Made by a program: the position numbers and the translations under genes. From NCBI RefSeq assembly GCF_048128805.1, contig NC_136010.1:20669480-20733479 (forward strand): a stretch of 64,000 nt of DNA. Direction: 5' to 3'. The stretch is from Centroberyx gerrardi. Its lineage: Eukaryota; Chordata; Actinopteri; Beryciformes; Berycidae. Positions 26,450-38,429 of this stretch are shown here, piece by piece; the stretch's first letter is position 1, and the number at the start of each line of letters is the position of its first letter. Below the pieces are notes generated by a model that saw only the letters and a program-made list of their open reading frames with translations, had not been told where the DNA came from and searched no databases.

Positions 26450-27200
26450 TTCCACTCAATTTGCATGGCTACATATCTTATCAATATTTCAGGAATATTA
26501 TAAGAGAAAAAATGCCATAAAGGAAGAAAAGGCCACTATGAATTCAATATTGAGTACCACAGACACACTGATAGTCCCTATCAGAGTATTATAGAAATAT
26601 TATAGGCTAGTGATATTTTTTTTTCTTGGGGGTGGAGACAATGTTTGTTGGTTTCTCAGCCAGTATGCCTCTAGTGCTGCACAGTATGTTAGGCCTAATG
26701 GTTTTGTTGTCAAATCTGTTAAATATATTGGCAACCTTTACGTAAATTATTGCAGCCTACAATACAGACTCAAAAACATAAGAAGTGATATTTTGAGTGA
26801 AATCTCCAAAACAAGTTATTTAACACTACATAGAAGAACTAATGGTACTGGGTGTGTAGATTTAAAAATGTATTTTTTTCTCTCCAAAACTAACCTAATC
26901 CTCCCTCGACTTTATTTTACCTTCTACCTTCTGAAAACCTGACTCAAAAATAATTACAGTTTTGACAATATTCACCAAACAAAACACAATTGCCAGAGCA
27001 ATGCTGCCCTACAAAGAGGAAAAGCAGTAACTATTTCTTGTGTGTTTTCAGTTTAGATTTAATGTCAGCAAAAATGATAAACAATTTCCAGTGCACCTCT
27101 GCACCAATAATACTTTAGTTGGGAGATAAATTAAGTGTTTTTTTCTAAGTTTACTCATGCAGTTGCTGCTCTTTGGCTTTGTAGGGCAGAATGGGTGAGC
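26450..27200. other. Intergenic, AT-rich
   Basis: There is no gene, no recognisable repeat and no strong structural signal here. The 110-codon open frame at 26610-26942 begins within a T/G-rich stretch, resembles no protein I know, and is treated as chance. Confidence 0.5.
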
Positions 27201-27202
27201 TG

Positions 27203-28451
27203 GTATGGCAAGCCTTGTAACATTTATTAGCCTGACCGGATTCTCATTACAGATATCTGTAATTCATTAACGACTAGTCAAAATGCTAATTTAAGATATC
27301 TAATTACATTTTGACTAGTAAGATTGAAGTTAGTTGTATGGAATCTCCAATTAAAGATATCTACAATTCAGTTTTGACTATCTGAAATGTGAATTCCAGA
27401 TATCTCCATTGAAATTATGCCTAGTCGTATCTCAAATTCAAGATATCTTCATTTTAGTTCCGACTAGTCATAATTTCCGATAAAGATATCTTTAATTATA
27501 GATATCTAAATCATGTTTTTTGATATCTGAAACTACGATATGGCTAGTCAAAATACAATTGTAGATATCTTGAACTGGAGTTATGACTAGTCAAAACTAA
27601 AGTGGAGATATCTCAAATTGGAGTTCTTACTAGTCAAAAGTCCTTTTAAAATATCTACAAACAAGATATGGATATCTTGAAAGGAATTTTGACTAGACAG
27701 ATCTTATTTTGGAGATATCTTGAATTACCATTCTGACTATTAAAAATGTATTTATAGATATCTTGAATTATCATTCTGACTAGTCAAAATGCAATTGCAG
27801 ATGTCAAAAAGATGTGTCATTTTCACATCAGACTAAGCCATGCCAGGCATGCACCTCGCAGAAGCACGGAAGTCGCTGTTCCAGTCGTAGCCTATTACAA
27901 GCCAACGAAAGGGGAAACTATCTCACATTTTAACTATTTGTGAGGAGAATTGCTCTTTTATAATGTCAATTACCTCGGCAGGTCTGCATTTCTACCTGCC
28001 GAATAATGTATCCCCCCTATAACTTTGATTCTGGTGACCCTAGGCAGAATTCAGCATTACACCGGCATTCATTGGGAAGCCTCGCATCAGTCTCATCATG
28101 CACAACTGATTTGACTAGTCACAATTCTAACTGAGATATCTGAAAATATCATTTTGACTAGTCAAAACAGAATTACAGATATCTCCGGTTATCATTCAGT
28201 ATGTGTGACGCGTCAATTGAAGATATTTGTGACGTCATTATAGATATCTTAAAATATATTTTGACAAGTCAAAATGTAATTAGAGATATCTTTAATTACC
28301 ATTCTTACTAGTCAGATTGTAATTGCAGATATCTTGAATTACCATTCTGACTGGCCATATTATAATTATGACTAGTCAAATTGTAGATATCTGGAATGTA
28401 ATTATGGATGGTCAAGCGCAACCATTTAATGTTACAATGGCTTGCCATAGG
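27203..28451. mobile_element. Fold-back MITE-like element with alternating palindrome array
   Basis: The ends are inverted repeats. The left end reads TATGGCAAGCCTTGTAACAT and the right end, reversed, reads TATGGCAAGCCATTGTAACA. A TA duplication could be part of the termini. Inside are two arrays (about 27240-27800 and 28105-28415) in which AGATATCT-type and GACTAGTCAAAAT-type palindromes alternate. The ATATC centres recur at about 42-44 bp over most of their length. The core at 27800-28105 is unlike the arrays and has no long open frame, so the element is non-autonomous. It looks like a MITE or fold-back DNA transposon with massive subterminal repeats. I cannot assign a superfamily. Confidence 0.75.
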
Positions 28452-28549
28452 AGGTGGGACAAGTCCATCCAGAGTCGCAAGGAAGTCACAAGTCATAGGG
28501 TCAAGTCTGGTCAAGTAAGTGTCAAGTGACCAATGCTACAATATCACAT

Positions 28550-28920
28550 GCTTACATCCAAATAGCTGAGTATTAAACTTGACTTGACTTGATCTTCATT
28601 GTGACGTGACTTGGCTTCATTGCGACTTGAAACTTATTGAGACCTGGACTCTAGGCTTTGTGAATTGCTTGTGACACAAGCAAGTTTGACTTAGTCTCAA
28701 CTAACACTTACATTACATTTCACTAGTTCATGCTTAATTAATTAATTAATGATTAAGCATTAACTAACCACATTTTAACATGTTGGTTAGTTATTAAGCT
28801 TCAGTCATGGTCAACTAATATGCTGATTAACTAATAAATTGTGATTAGTTGGTGATAGTAAGGTTTCAATAATTAATGCTTAGTTAATATGCAGATTATA
28901 AAGAAACCTTAGTTGATGAG
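28550..28920. repeat. AT-rich region with TTAATTAA palindromes
   Basis: This short region contains TTAATTAATTAATTAATGATTAAG and several inverted copies of GGTTAGTTATTAA-like text and AACTAATAAATT. It may be a decayed fold-back repeat next to the 27.2-28.45 kb element. It has no coding content. Confidence 0.35.
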
Positions 28921-28934
28921 AAGACAACCTTAGT

Positions 28935-29800
28935 TTATTGTTTATTGTTTATTGATAAGGATCCCCATTAGCTGTACATGCAGGTGCCAACTATTCTTCC
29001 TGGGGTCCCACTAAAACACAATATACATCCAAAAAAAGTACACAAGGTTTAAAACCAGGATATAATATCAACAAAAAATTAAAGACAAGCAAGATATAAT
29101 AAGATAAATCACATTTGTACAGTAAACAATGATTCTTACATCAAAGGCTGGGGACAAGCTAAACAAACAAAAGTGTGAATGAAATATATCTACATGGATA
29201 CATCAGTATAAAACAAATAGAACTAAAAATCAAGCATTTGAACTTAACTCATAAACAAATGTCTTCTAGCAAGTTTTTTAAAAGTAAATTTGCTATTGCC
29301 TTAGCTACAATGAAAGTGGCTAAGGAGTTCCACAGTGAAATGGCTCGATATACAACCATTGATTTGAGCATATTAGTTCTTGGTCTGGGCAATACAAGGT
29401 GTCCAGTGCTGGCAGATCTAGTGTGGTGCTTATGTGTAGTAGAGATACTGATTAATGTCTGAAAAAAATGGTCTGATGTTTTGTTGATAACAATATTTCG
29501 AATAAACAAAAGCAACCATAAATCAATCTTTTTTTGAACAGTCAACGAGAGCTGAGAATGCATCTTTACCACACTTGTCCTAACTGAACAGTTCAGTAGA
29601 AGCCTGGCAGCCTTATTTTGAACACAGTTTGATGAAAAAGCTGTAAATCCAGTCTGATACAGGAAAGTAGAATACATTTTGAGACCTTTTTCCACTTCTT
29701 CACTGAGACAAGCACAGATCCTGTACAGACCCACGGTGCGTGTGCACTGCAACACAGTTAAATTACATAATTCCACTAACGTTACTTAAATACCACATGG
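28935..29800 (-). mobile_element. 5'-truncated LINE (L2/Rex-like) with RT C-terminal remnant
   Basis: On the minus strand, 29249-29776 is open and ends in text typical of the C-terminal part of fish non-LTR retrotransposon ORF2: an ARLLLNCSVRTSV block, a TRSASTGHLVLPRPRTN block and AISLWNSLATFIVAKA. The 3' end at about 28930-29010 reads GGGACCCCAGGAAGAATAG, followed by AATGGGGATCC. That tail is very common in teleost LINEs. The endonuclease and RT core are missing, so the copy is dead. It has a partial inverted copy at about 30190-30296. Confidence 0.7.
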
Positions 29801-30187
29801 TAATAATGTTACCTACTGTTAAAGTTTGTAGGGCAGCAGAAGACATGTTGCTGTCAACAAATCCCGTTACTAACACAGGCGAGTTCGGAGCAAATTGTGG
29901 AGGAGGTGCCCCTTTTTAATTTTTGCCCCTGCCCCTTAGAGAGTCTGTGCACGCCACTGTGTTAGAGCTTTGATTATTGAGCTTTGATTAGCTTTGACTA
30001 TTATAGATGAACTTGCAGATTCTTTTCTTGGTAACCTGCCCAGATCTGCCCTAGATGTCAGGTTAGAGGAGCTTCTGTTGGTATGCAGAATATGCCTGTA
30101 CAGACCAAGATGTTAGGGTTGGTTCTGGATGGTGAAGAAGAAGAATGCTGTCAAGCAGGTGATTTCAGGTGGTTATTACCTGTGGTA

Positions 30188-30300
30188 TCTAAGTGACGTT
30201 AGTGGAATTATTTAACCGATAACTGTGGAAAGCTTGAGTGCATTGAATTGAATTGAACACACGCGCGGTGGGTCTGTACAGGATCTATGCTTGTTAATAC
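30188..30300 (+). mobile_element. Inverted fragment of the neighbouring LINE end
   Basis: The text GACGTTAGTGGAATTATTTAA and later GTGGGTCTGTACAGGATCT matches the reverse complement of 29710-29790. The two arms are about 80-100 bases each, separated by about 400 bases. This indicates a second copy in the opposite direction, or an inversion, rather than a transposon end. Confidence 0.6.
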
Positions 30301-31000
30301 ACTGTTTAATGACTTGTAACATTCATTCAGTCACTTTGTCAGTCAGTGAATCAGTCAGATGAAGGATGATGGCAGACATGCTTCAGTCATGTTTACAGTA
30401 TTTGATTCACACTCCTGTTTACTCTTTTCATGAAGTGCTCTGATGTGGTGAATCCAGGTAAAAGCCATTTTCCCTTATTAATTTCCCTTATTAAATCTAT
30501 ACCAATCACAAAGGAGAAGATGTAGATAAAGAGAAGCAGGTGAGGTCATTTTTAAGCTTTGAGACAATTGAGATGTGGATTGTGCAAAAGGGGCCGCAAC
30601 TCAACATCACAGATGTCCCAAATATTTTATACATTCAGTGTATATTTAAACTGTGAGCCAAGGAATGTGTTGATGCTGAAGAAGTTGTGTCATGGGATGA
30701 TGGAAAACCTTTTCACAGAGCACTTGAGCACCACACAAGCTGAATATACTGCTTTTCTGTACTGAGAAACTAAAAGCAAAAAGGAAAAATGCACATCTCT
30801 CTTTCCTTTTCTGTGGTGTCAACTCAAATGCAAAAAGCAAAAAGGCAGTGAAATCGCTTTTTTATTTATTGCACTTAAATGAGTAAAACAATTGATACAA
30901 AGGTACATGCATTGTGTGTCATAATTCTGTCCTTTCAATATGGAAGTCCAAATCTGACATTGTGTGGCATGTGTGTATTTTTGAGTGTATTTTTGTGTTT

Positions 31001-31019
31001 GCATGCATGCATGCATGCA

Positions 31020-31054
<35 letters not shown>
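31001..31054. repeat. (TGCA)n followed by (GT)n
   Basis: About five GCAT/TGCA units pass directly into about 16 GT units. Confidence 0.95.
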
Positions 31055-31056
<2 letters not shown>

Positions 31057-31799
31057 ATGTGTTGTCTGTTTACTTATGTGCATTCGTAGTAAGTGTAGGT
31101 TGATGAGGTGGTGCCCTTTAAAAGTATCTTAATAATTTTCATTTAGCAGACCTCTAAGCCTTTGTCATTCTATTGAATCAATTTTGATTTAGCGACAAAT
31201 TATGAATTAATGAAGGATTTTTTACTTGACTAAAATTAATTTAGCAAGTTGATATAAAATGATTTTGCATATTCAAAAACAGACAGTGGTTTAGAGAGAA
31301 GTTGCCTATAGCCTAGAAATAAACAGACTAATTAATGTAGCAGTCAAGAAAGTATATGTGTATACTGTGTATACTGTGATACAGGCCTGTATACAGTGAA
31401 ACTGCTGTGCTGTCTTGGCCTCAACAAGACAACAAATAATAAAGTAAGTATTTGCCAAAAAGCTCTGTGTTTTTTTCTCTAGCTAGCTTATAATCAGTCT
31501 AGTATTTTATTGGTGGTAGCTATTGATAGCTAGCTTTGAAGTTTAAATGGGGCATCTAGCTTGAGTTGAAGCTAATGTTACAGTGGCAAATAAGTGCTAG
31601 CTAGCTAGTAGCTATAGGCCTATAATTTCTCTTTAGCTAGCTATCGATAATATACCTGATGATACCTTTTGTGAACCAATCTCATGATAGTATTGTTTTT
31701 GGCTAGTGTGATACTGTCTATTGAGAGGGACATCAGCATTGACCACACAGAAGTCATTAACAATTGCAAAACATTGACTGTATTGACTGTAAGTCAATA

Positions 31800-31860
31800 T
31801 GAGGATATTGCTGTGAATCCAGTCTGATACAGGAAAGTAGAATACATGAGACCTTCTGTT
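31800..31860 (-). mobile_element. Third fragment of the same LINE
   Basis: About 40 bases including AATCCAGTCTGATACAGGAA and AGTAGAATACAT are nearly identical to 29640-29690 and in the same orientation. There is a small deletion before GAGACCTT. It is an isolated fragment in unique DNA. Confidence 0.6.
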
Positions 31861-32189
31861 TTCCCCAAATACAAACTTGATTAGACCCTGGAAAATGTAT
31901 ATGTATTTGCACATTTACTTTTCCATATCCACATAATTAATATGTATTGAGGCCAACCAATTTGATATGACTATGATTTGATTGAACTGAATGGATTCAC
32001 CTCTGACCCACAGGTATCCATTAGGAAGTAGACTTCTTATCCACAGACACTAATAGGCTGGATTGCAAAAAAACAAACAAACAAATCGTAATAGCAGCTA
32101 TGGTTATGACTGTACATCCTCCACTGACACCAAATCCCCCCTAAACAGTAGTGTGGCGTGCGGCAATGTCATTCCTGTCTTCATGACCG

Positions 32190-35157
32190 CTAATTGTTCA
32201 CTGAACAGAAAGACAGTGGGCAGGTGAAGCGGATCTTGTAGTCTTGACAACGTTTTCCACCTGGCTGCTCAGCATTCACACAGGCAAAGCCATGAGTGGC
32301 ATCATACCTGCAAAATATATAATGAGCAATTGGTTTAACACTAGAAAGGCCAAGAACCCACACCATTGACATTGAGTTTTCAAATTAAATTACATTTCCC
32401 CAGCATTGTACACACAATGTCCTCATCCTTCCATGACTTTTATTAAATATTCTGCATTTAAATTCCTGTATTTTTTAGAATTCTAAAAAATTGACTTGAC
32501 TCTGCAGACATGATATTACCTAAATTATGTTTATCTACCAGCAGTTTGGGGGTTTCTTGTCTTGTCCCACGACTTACACTTGGAAGACATCACCGGTCTT
32601 TAGCGCTGGGGTACCGGACACAGTCATGGCTTCAATGGCCACAGGCTGGGGGCAGACCTGACTGGGATAGACCATCTGCAGCTGGAGGAGGGTCTCGTAG
32701 TCCCCCCGCCCAGTGGGGTTGTCCAAGTCTAACCAGCGCGTCCTGCAGCCTGCCACACAAAGAAAAACACTCAACCGCTCTGCGGACTGGAGACACTGAC
32801 GTCTTCTGATTCAGAGATTTGAATTGCATATTGCAAACGAATAATCAACACATATTGCACATCCACTTAAAGAACATAATGATGCCTTAGATTTCTTGGT
32901 GCCTTATTTCCACCTTTTCATAAAAATATATCCAAGGAATTATTTAAGATTTTTAACGGTTGTTTTGTTTTTGTCATTTTATGCATCTATGAGGCCTTGT
33001 AAGAATAGCCACATTACTCTTGAATCTAATCACACACAAATTCATACAACAGTCCACTAATCCATCCCACACAACGTTTGGGTGAAAATCCCACATCCAC
33101 ATTTTTCTTTGAAGCTTTCTTGCAGCTCTCCAATCTGGCATTTCTAGCTAGAAAAGCCACAAAGAGCTTACTTGAGTAAATCCTTAAGAAACCTTGCAGT
33201 GCGAGTCTTAATTCCACAAAGTCTTACCTTGACAGAAATCCGAGGGACAGGTCAGCATCACTTGATAATCCTCACATCGTCCGCTCCCCTGGTCTTTGTT
33301 GATGCACACAAACCCAAAGGTAACATCATAGCTGGAATATCAAAGAAGAGAAGAATGTAATGCTGATTAGGAAACACATGCTTAACTGAACAGATGTCAC
33401 AGATGTCCAAACCTGTATGTTTGACAGCCAGACCGCGTGCTTACGAGAGGTAGGTGTCTCCAGTGTGTTTGGCCGATATTCCGTATGTTGTCTTGGCCTC
33501 GATGCTGATTGGGTTTCGACAGGCTTGACCAGGGAAGGTCTTCAGCAGCTGGGGTATGGACTCCACATCTCCCTCCTCTGACGGGTCATCACTGCTCAGC
33601 CACCTTGTTCGACACTCCTCCGGCACTAAGTAGAAGCGAGAAGTGGATACGTGTCTGCTGAAGTTAGAGTGCAGCAAGCATCATGTTCATTGTTTTACAG
33701 AAATGGAAAGGTGTGTGTGTCTACGTGTGTGTGAAGGTGGGTTATAATTTACAAGGTTTTGGACATCCTACACACCTTGACAGAACTCTGTAGGACATGT
33801 GAACCTGACTCTGTAGTCTTCACAGCTCCTGCTCCCTTGGTCTGCATTTACACAGGCAAACCCATAGGTGGCATCATAACTGACAAAAAAAAAAGATGAT
33901 AGATAAGTGAGATCTACTCCCACTTGCATTTGAAGTCATAGAACTTTTCAGTGACCCTATTCTGCTATAATCTCACATTAAAAAAGTGTCAGAGGTGTTG
34001 GAGGCTGGTTTTCCAGAGACGGTCTGGGCCTCAATGGCTATTGGCTGAGGACAGATTTCTTTGGGGTACATGATGAGCAGCTCACTGAGGACCTCGTAGT
34101 CTCCGTTCCCTGTGGGGTCATCGTAGTCGAACCAGCGCGTCCGGCACTCTGTGCAAGCCGACAACCAAATGAATCCCAGATCACATCACATTCTACTAAA
34201 TATCAATCTTTATCATGCTATATTTGACCCGAGAGAATAATCACCCACAAGGTTAATACTGTACTGTCATTTTTAGCTGAGTCACATTTAATACCTGAGC
34301 AGAACTGTCCAGAGCAGGTGAACATGACCTTGTAATCATCACATTGCCTCCATTTCTGTTCCGAGTTGAGGCACACAAAGCCCTCTGATGCATTGTACCT
34401 GCAAAAGAGACCCATCCCTAATGTTACTCATGGCTCATATGGGGCAAAAATGCTGCTATCACCTATGAAAAGAGTTCATCATCACCAAGAAAAAATCCAT
34501 CAGTTCTTAACATGCATTTGATCATGCACTTTCATAGCTTCATGATGCCAACTGAGTCTTTACTTGTGGAAGGTGTTCTTGGTGTGCTGAGACTTGATCC
34601 CAGAGACAGTCTGAGCCTCCATGTCCACTGGGTTGGAGCAGATCCTTGTCCAGTGGTTCCTTCTCAGGTCGCTGTAGAGCTCCGAGTCCCCCTCTCTAGA
34701 CACATCTCCATCATCAAACCAGGCAGTCTTACAGGCTGGCCATGGGGAAGGGGAAAATAATTGATGATAAGAAAGGACTTGGCAATCTGCTGTGTATTAT
34801 TGTGTTGTTTGAAAATAGATTTACAACATATCAGAAAAAAAAAGTAAACTCAATGCTTACTTTCCAAAGCAGTGGCGAAGAGCTGAAGTTCTGGAGGAAG
34901 AATTGTCAGTGCAAAAATTAATTGATTAGTAACGTTGTTTTTTGTTTCTGTTGAATGATTTTTTTATGCAAATGAAATAATAACAAATCAAGCAGTCATT
35001 CATTGTATTACCTGAGATTAGGAGACACCAAATCAGAAGGCACTGAAATGACAACAACAAAAATGTAAACCAGTTGTGGTGAGTCACGGTCTAAAAACTA
35101 TTCACAACCTGAATCATTTGAAAAGTGTTAAGATCAAAGTACCTGAAATGACAGCAT
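32190..35157 (-). CDS. Secreted protein with four WxxW (mucin/CILP-type) domains
   Basis: The exons, in transcript order, are 35157-35143, 35042-35012, 34890-34861, 34735-34564, 34398-34295, 34148-33977, 33879-33776, 33625-33445, 33331-33228, 32749-32578 and 32307-32190. They give 400 aa with all phases consistent. A signal peptide ([15 protein letters not shown]) is followed by four tandem domains of about 90 aa. Each domain is encoded by a two-exon unit (172 or 181 bases, then 104 bases; the last ends at the stop). The pattern in each is C-[RK]-T-x-W, a GD-rich segment, IC or AC, GF-x-C, C-x-D-Y, F-x-C or L-x-C, and F-C. This matches the Mucin2/CILP WxxW family, but the first Trp is replaced by Cys. 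No thioester, EGF or membrane segment is present. The role is unknown. A mucosal or matrix role is only a family-based guess. Confidence 0.85.
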
Positions 35158-36740
35158 GCTTCTTTATCCAGTAATCTATGGGAGAGAACATATATATAAA
35201 AAAATACATAAATAAATCAATTAAAACCAAAAATTAGAGATTGTTCAAGTTCTTCAAAATAAAACTTGAATTATTCTTTTCACATGGATTTTACTCACAA
35301 AGTTAGCCTTGTGTGGCTGCGAAAGAGCAGATGTTGCTTGTAGGGAGGAGGCATGTGGAAGAGATGGGTACAACATGGAAAATGCTAGACATACTAGACA
35401 TGTCCTATCCCACTGCATCATCACCCTTTGATTTACCATCTGACCAATAGGTTTGGTCCCCTGGCATCCTTAGTGTGTGTACGCACACATTTCAGCTCCT
35501 CCCACTAAGGCTGATACAAGACATGCTGTTCCTCTTCACCTGTAATCCACCCCTCCTCTCTGCCTCGTCTCAGGAAGTTCATGTTTCTACCCAAATCCCC
35601 CTCCTCAGTTCATCACTTCCCCTCACTCTAAACGTTTGTCAGTAGAGTTTGACTGAAAGTACAAGGGATTTGCTACAAGTTGAGCCATAACAATAGCCAC
35701 AGCCAGAACAATGAGCCCCACTGTTTTCTTCTATGTATTATTGGCATATATGTGACCCCCCACTTGACACAATAGGAGTGCTTTTAGTTTAGATATGTGG
35801 GAGGTTAGTAGATTAATAGATTTTTCATGGTGGAAATGGTACCATAGTGAATTTGTCTACTTCATTTCAAATTAGCCGTTAAGTGGTGGGTCAAAAATGA
35901 TCTGCTTGTTTGTTTTTTTTAATGTAATAACTTTGCAAGGAAAACATTGAATTATTGCATGTTCCAGGTATTCCTCGAAAATCTTGTTTTTGAGATGCCC
36001 CCAATCAATCAGATTTTTTACCTACATGTTATACTTTTTAAGTACTTTAAACTTTAAATGTCAAAATAAGTGGTACTACTCAGCAAGACTTTTTTTACCT
36101 CAGATATTTTGGTGACATAAATGTTTGATGACATCAAATCTATAGATTTTTTACATACTATTTTCACACATTCATTATTATTGTGTACTATCTGTCTTGT
36201 TACATTTCATTGATTCTAACATGGATCATTTTTGACCCAGACTGTAGGCTCCAATAACCTACACATCTAAGGGTTAAGCTGTTATAATATGAAGGCAGGC
36301 TTTCCACTGATTCAATTTGACAGGCTACTTTCAGCACTTCTGGAATGACTGTGAATCCTGTGAATCCATGTATTTGTACATCCTCACGTACCTGTATCAT
36401 CGTCCCATGAAAAATGGGTTACCCTACTTATTCATGTAGCCTCTGACCTGTTATATCGATCCTGAGTCTCCGGCCAACGTCTCCAAAGCTCCAGTTCCAC
36501 AGTTTTTAGTGTTCAGTGAACATGTGATATGCACTGGTGAAAGTCAACACTTTATCACTCAATGGTATGAAGCCAGGGGCATTTAGAGAGAATACCTGAG
36601 GTGCTCAGCCAGAGATTATCAATACAACGATGGAGAAAGAGATAGTAACTTAATAGTAGACTTGCTATGTGAGTGAGCTTAATGAGCACGATGACAACTA
36701 CGATGATGACAAGCAAGGCTGACTAAAAGATTCACTTCTG
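35158..36740 (-). other. WxxW gene 5' flank and intergenic DNA
   Basis: A possible 5' UTR exon with donor GTGAGT lies at about 35297-35400 on the minus strand. The start-codon exon would then begin near 35177, after a CCATAG acceptor. Beyond about 35450 the DNA is unremarkable and AT-rich, with no gene seen. Confidence 0.35.
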
Positions 36741-37290
36741 TATGTGATGAAAGAATTGGTAACACTATTTGTATGACATAACACTGTCATAACCATGACA
36801 TGACATCGGACATGAACATGAGCTGATGTTTATGAATGTTTATGACTGTTGTCATTAAATGTCATTCAGTGGATAATGTCACTTTCAGTGCAAAATTGAC
36901 ATTATTCTGGATGTTCTTGTCATGACAACTTGACATTAACCAAGGTGATATACCTGTTATAAAGGTATGTCATAATGGGCATCTTTATCAAACATAAATA
37001 AACTATTTGGTTGTATGTGTTAAGATATAATAAGATATAACAAGATAATATGTGTCATATGTGTTTGACTTTGACATTGGCTGTCATGAGATCATTTTAA
37101 GTGAGTCATAAATTTTTTTGACCTTAAGTACAGTGGTAGAATTTTGGATTTTTCATAAATATCTCACTAAGTGTTCTTACATTGTCAAATGCTATTATAA
37201 CAGTATCATGAATATTTCACTTGTCATTGTTCTCTATCATCGGGCTTGAAGACATCGCATCTGACTGCCATTCATCAAAAAGGTCAATAT
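36740..37290. repeat. TGTCAT-rich teleost interspersed repeat
   Basis: The segment carries many copies of TGTCAT and its complement ATGACA. One phrase runs from CATGACAACTTGACATTAA to CCTGTTATAAAGGTATGTC and on to GGGCATCTTTATCAAACATA. I recognise this as a repeat frequent in teleost genomes, but cannot give its class. It has no coding potential. Confidence 0.55.
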
Positions 37291-37512
37291 GTCATATCAG
37301 TCTGTTTTTCATTTTCCCTGGGGCGGGTACACATGAATGGGAGTTACAGTAAGAAAGCTCACCTGTTGCATGTGACTATTGAATTTCTGTAGATAACAAT
37401 GCAGGTGGTGGCCAAACAGAGGGGCCTTGGGCTCTATCGTTAAATGTCCCTCAAAGACAAGTCTAAAATAACAAGGATTAGTTTAGAATGACTGCTAAAG
37501 ACGCAATGTTGT

Positions 37513-37543
37513 GACACAACAGACCCAGCAGGTCTGTTGTGTC
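37513..37543. repeat. 13-bp perfect hairpin with 5-base loop
   Basis: Bases 37513-37525 (GACACAACAGACC) and 37531-37543 are exact reverse complements around a CAGCA loop. It lies in intergenic DNA between the WxxW gene and hspg2. No adjacent gene feature explains it. Confidence 0.85.
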
Positions 37544-37779
37544 TGTTGGTATTTGGCAGGAAATGGCCCTGAGGTTTTAGTGTGACTGAGATATGATATT
37601 AAGTTCAATAGCTTAATAATTGCATTTCTGAGAAAAAAAGGAAAGCATGACTCATGTTTTGCAATCATATTGCATTCAAAATGCTTTTTTATTTTCCATT
37701 ATGTATTATAAACCGCATTGCTGACAGTGAAATGAACTTGATCATAGTTTCAAAAATGCATATTGGATTTACAGTAGCT

Positions 37780-37813
37780 GGAAACCCCCCCCAAAACTGA
37801 GAGGGGGGGAGGG

Positions 37814-37845
<32 letters not shown>
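37780..37845. repeat. Poly-G tract
   Basis: A run of about 28 uninterrupted G follows shorter G runs. It is able to form G-quadruplexes and is prone to replication slippage and assembly error. A second run of about 18 G is at 40079-40096. Confidence 0.95.
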
Positions 37846-38194
37846 TGACATGAGACAAAGGTCAGGCAGGACTTGACTCCAGGATGTTGCAGTTACATGG
37901 TTGGTGTCTTAACCCACTGAGCCAAAAGTTGTGTTTTTGATTGAGGGTCAGGTTGCTGCATATGCTATTTCTTGTTGAATTAGCTTAAAAATACAAATTC
38001 TTTCTACAGAGGAAAAATCTATTTTACAAACTCAAGACGACTAAAGACAACAGGACATATTACATTTTGAGGTACTGAATGTAGTGTTGTGTGGCTTTGC
38101 TCACAAACATCCACTGTCTTAAAACTCTTCATACCACAATGAATGGAACATCAAATCTATGTTATGCTCAAGAAAACAAATCTGAACTAGAAGG

Positions 38195-38428
38195 GCACTC
38201 GGAGAGCGCAGACCTCCGCCAAGGTTCGTGCTATTATTGCTTGTTCGTGAGTCGGATCCGGATCCGCTCCAAAATTTAATGGGTTCTCCCTTGGCCGATG
38301 CTACAGCCTTCCACGAAATTTCATGAAAATCGGGCCAGTAGTTTTTCCATAATCCTGCTAACAGACAAACAAACAGACAAACAAACAAACGGCACCGAAA
38401 ACATAACCTCCTTGGCGGAGGTAATGAA
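38195..38428. mobile_element. RTE-type retroelement 3' end
   Basis: The text GAGCGCAGACCTCCGCCAAGG, later TTTCATGAAAATCGGGCC, a (CAAA)n-like ACAGACAAACAAAC stretch, and CCTCCTTGGCGGAGGTAAT matches the tail of a non-LTR element widespread in fish and other animals, from memory. The two CCTCCGCCAAGG and CCTTGGCGGAGG ends are inverted. It is intergenic and without an open frame of note. Confidence 0.6.
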
Positions 38429-38429
38429 T

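Larger units (their letters stand above)
30300..32189. other. Intergenic with simple repeats
   Basis: No gene was seen. It includes a (TGCA)n plus (GT)n microsatellite at about 31001-31054 and a cluster of GCTAGCTAGC-type self-complementary tetramer repeats at about 31480-31640. The right part is the 3' flank of the WxxW gene. A minus-strand AATAAA was not found close to its stop codon. Confidence 0.5.

Noticed and set aside
27240..28415. CRISPR-like array because of regular repeats
   Set aside because: The repeats are short palindromes with variable neighbours in a vertebrate genome, without identical direct repeats or cas genes. The inverted ends fit a DNA transposon better.
29249..29776. 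A cellular gene encoding a 175-aa protein
   Set aside because: The text is typical of the C-terminal end of LINE ORF2, followed by a known LINE tail.
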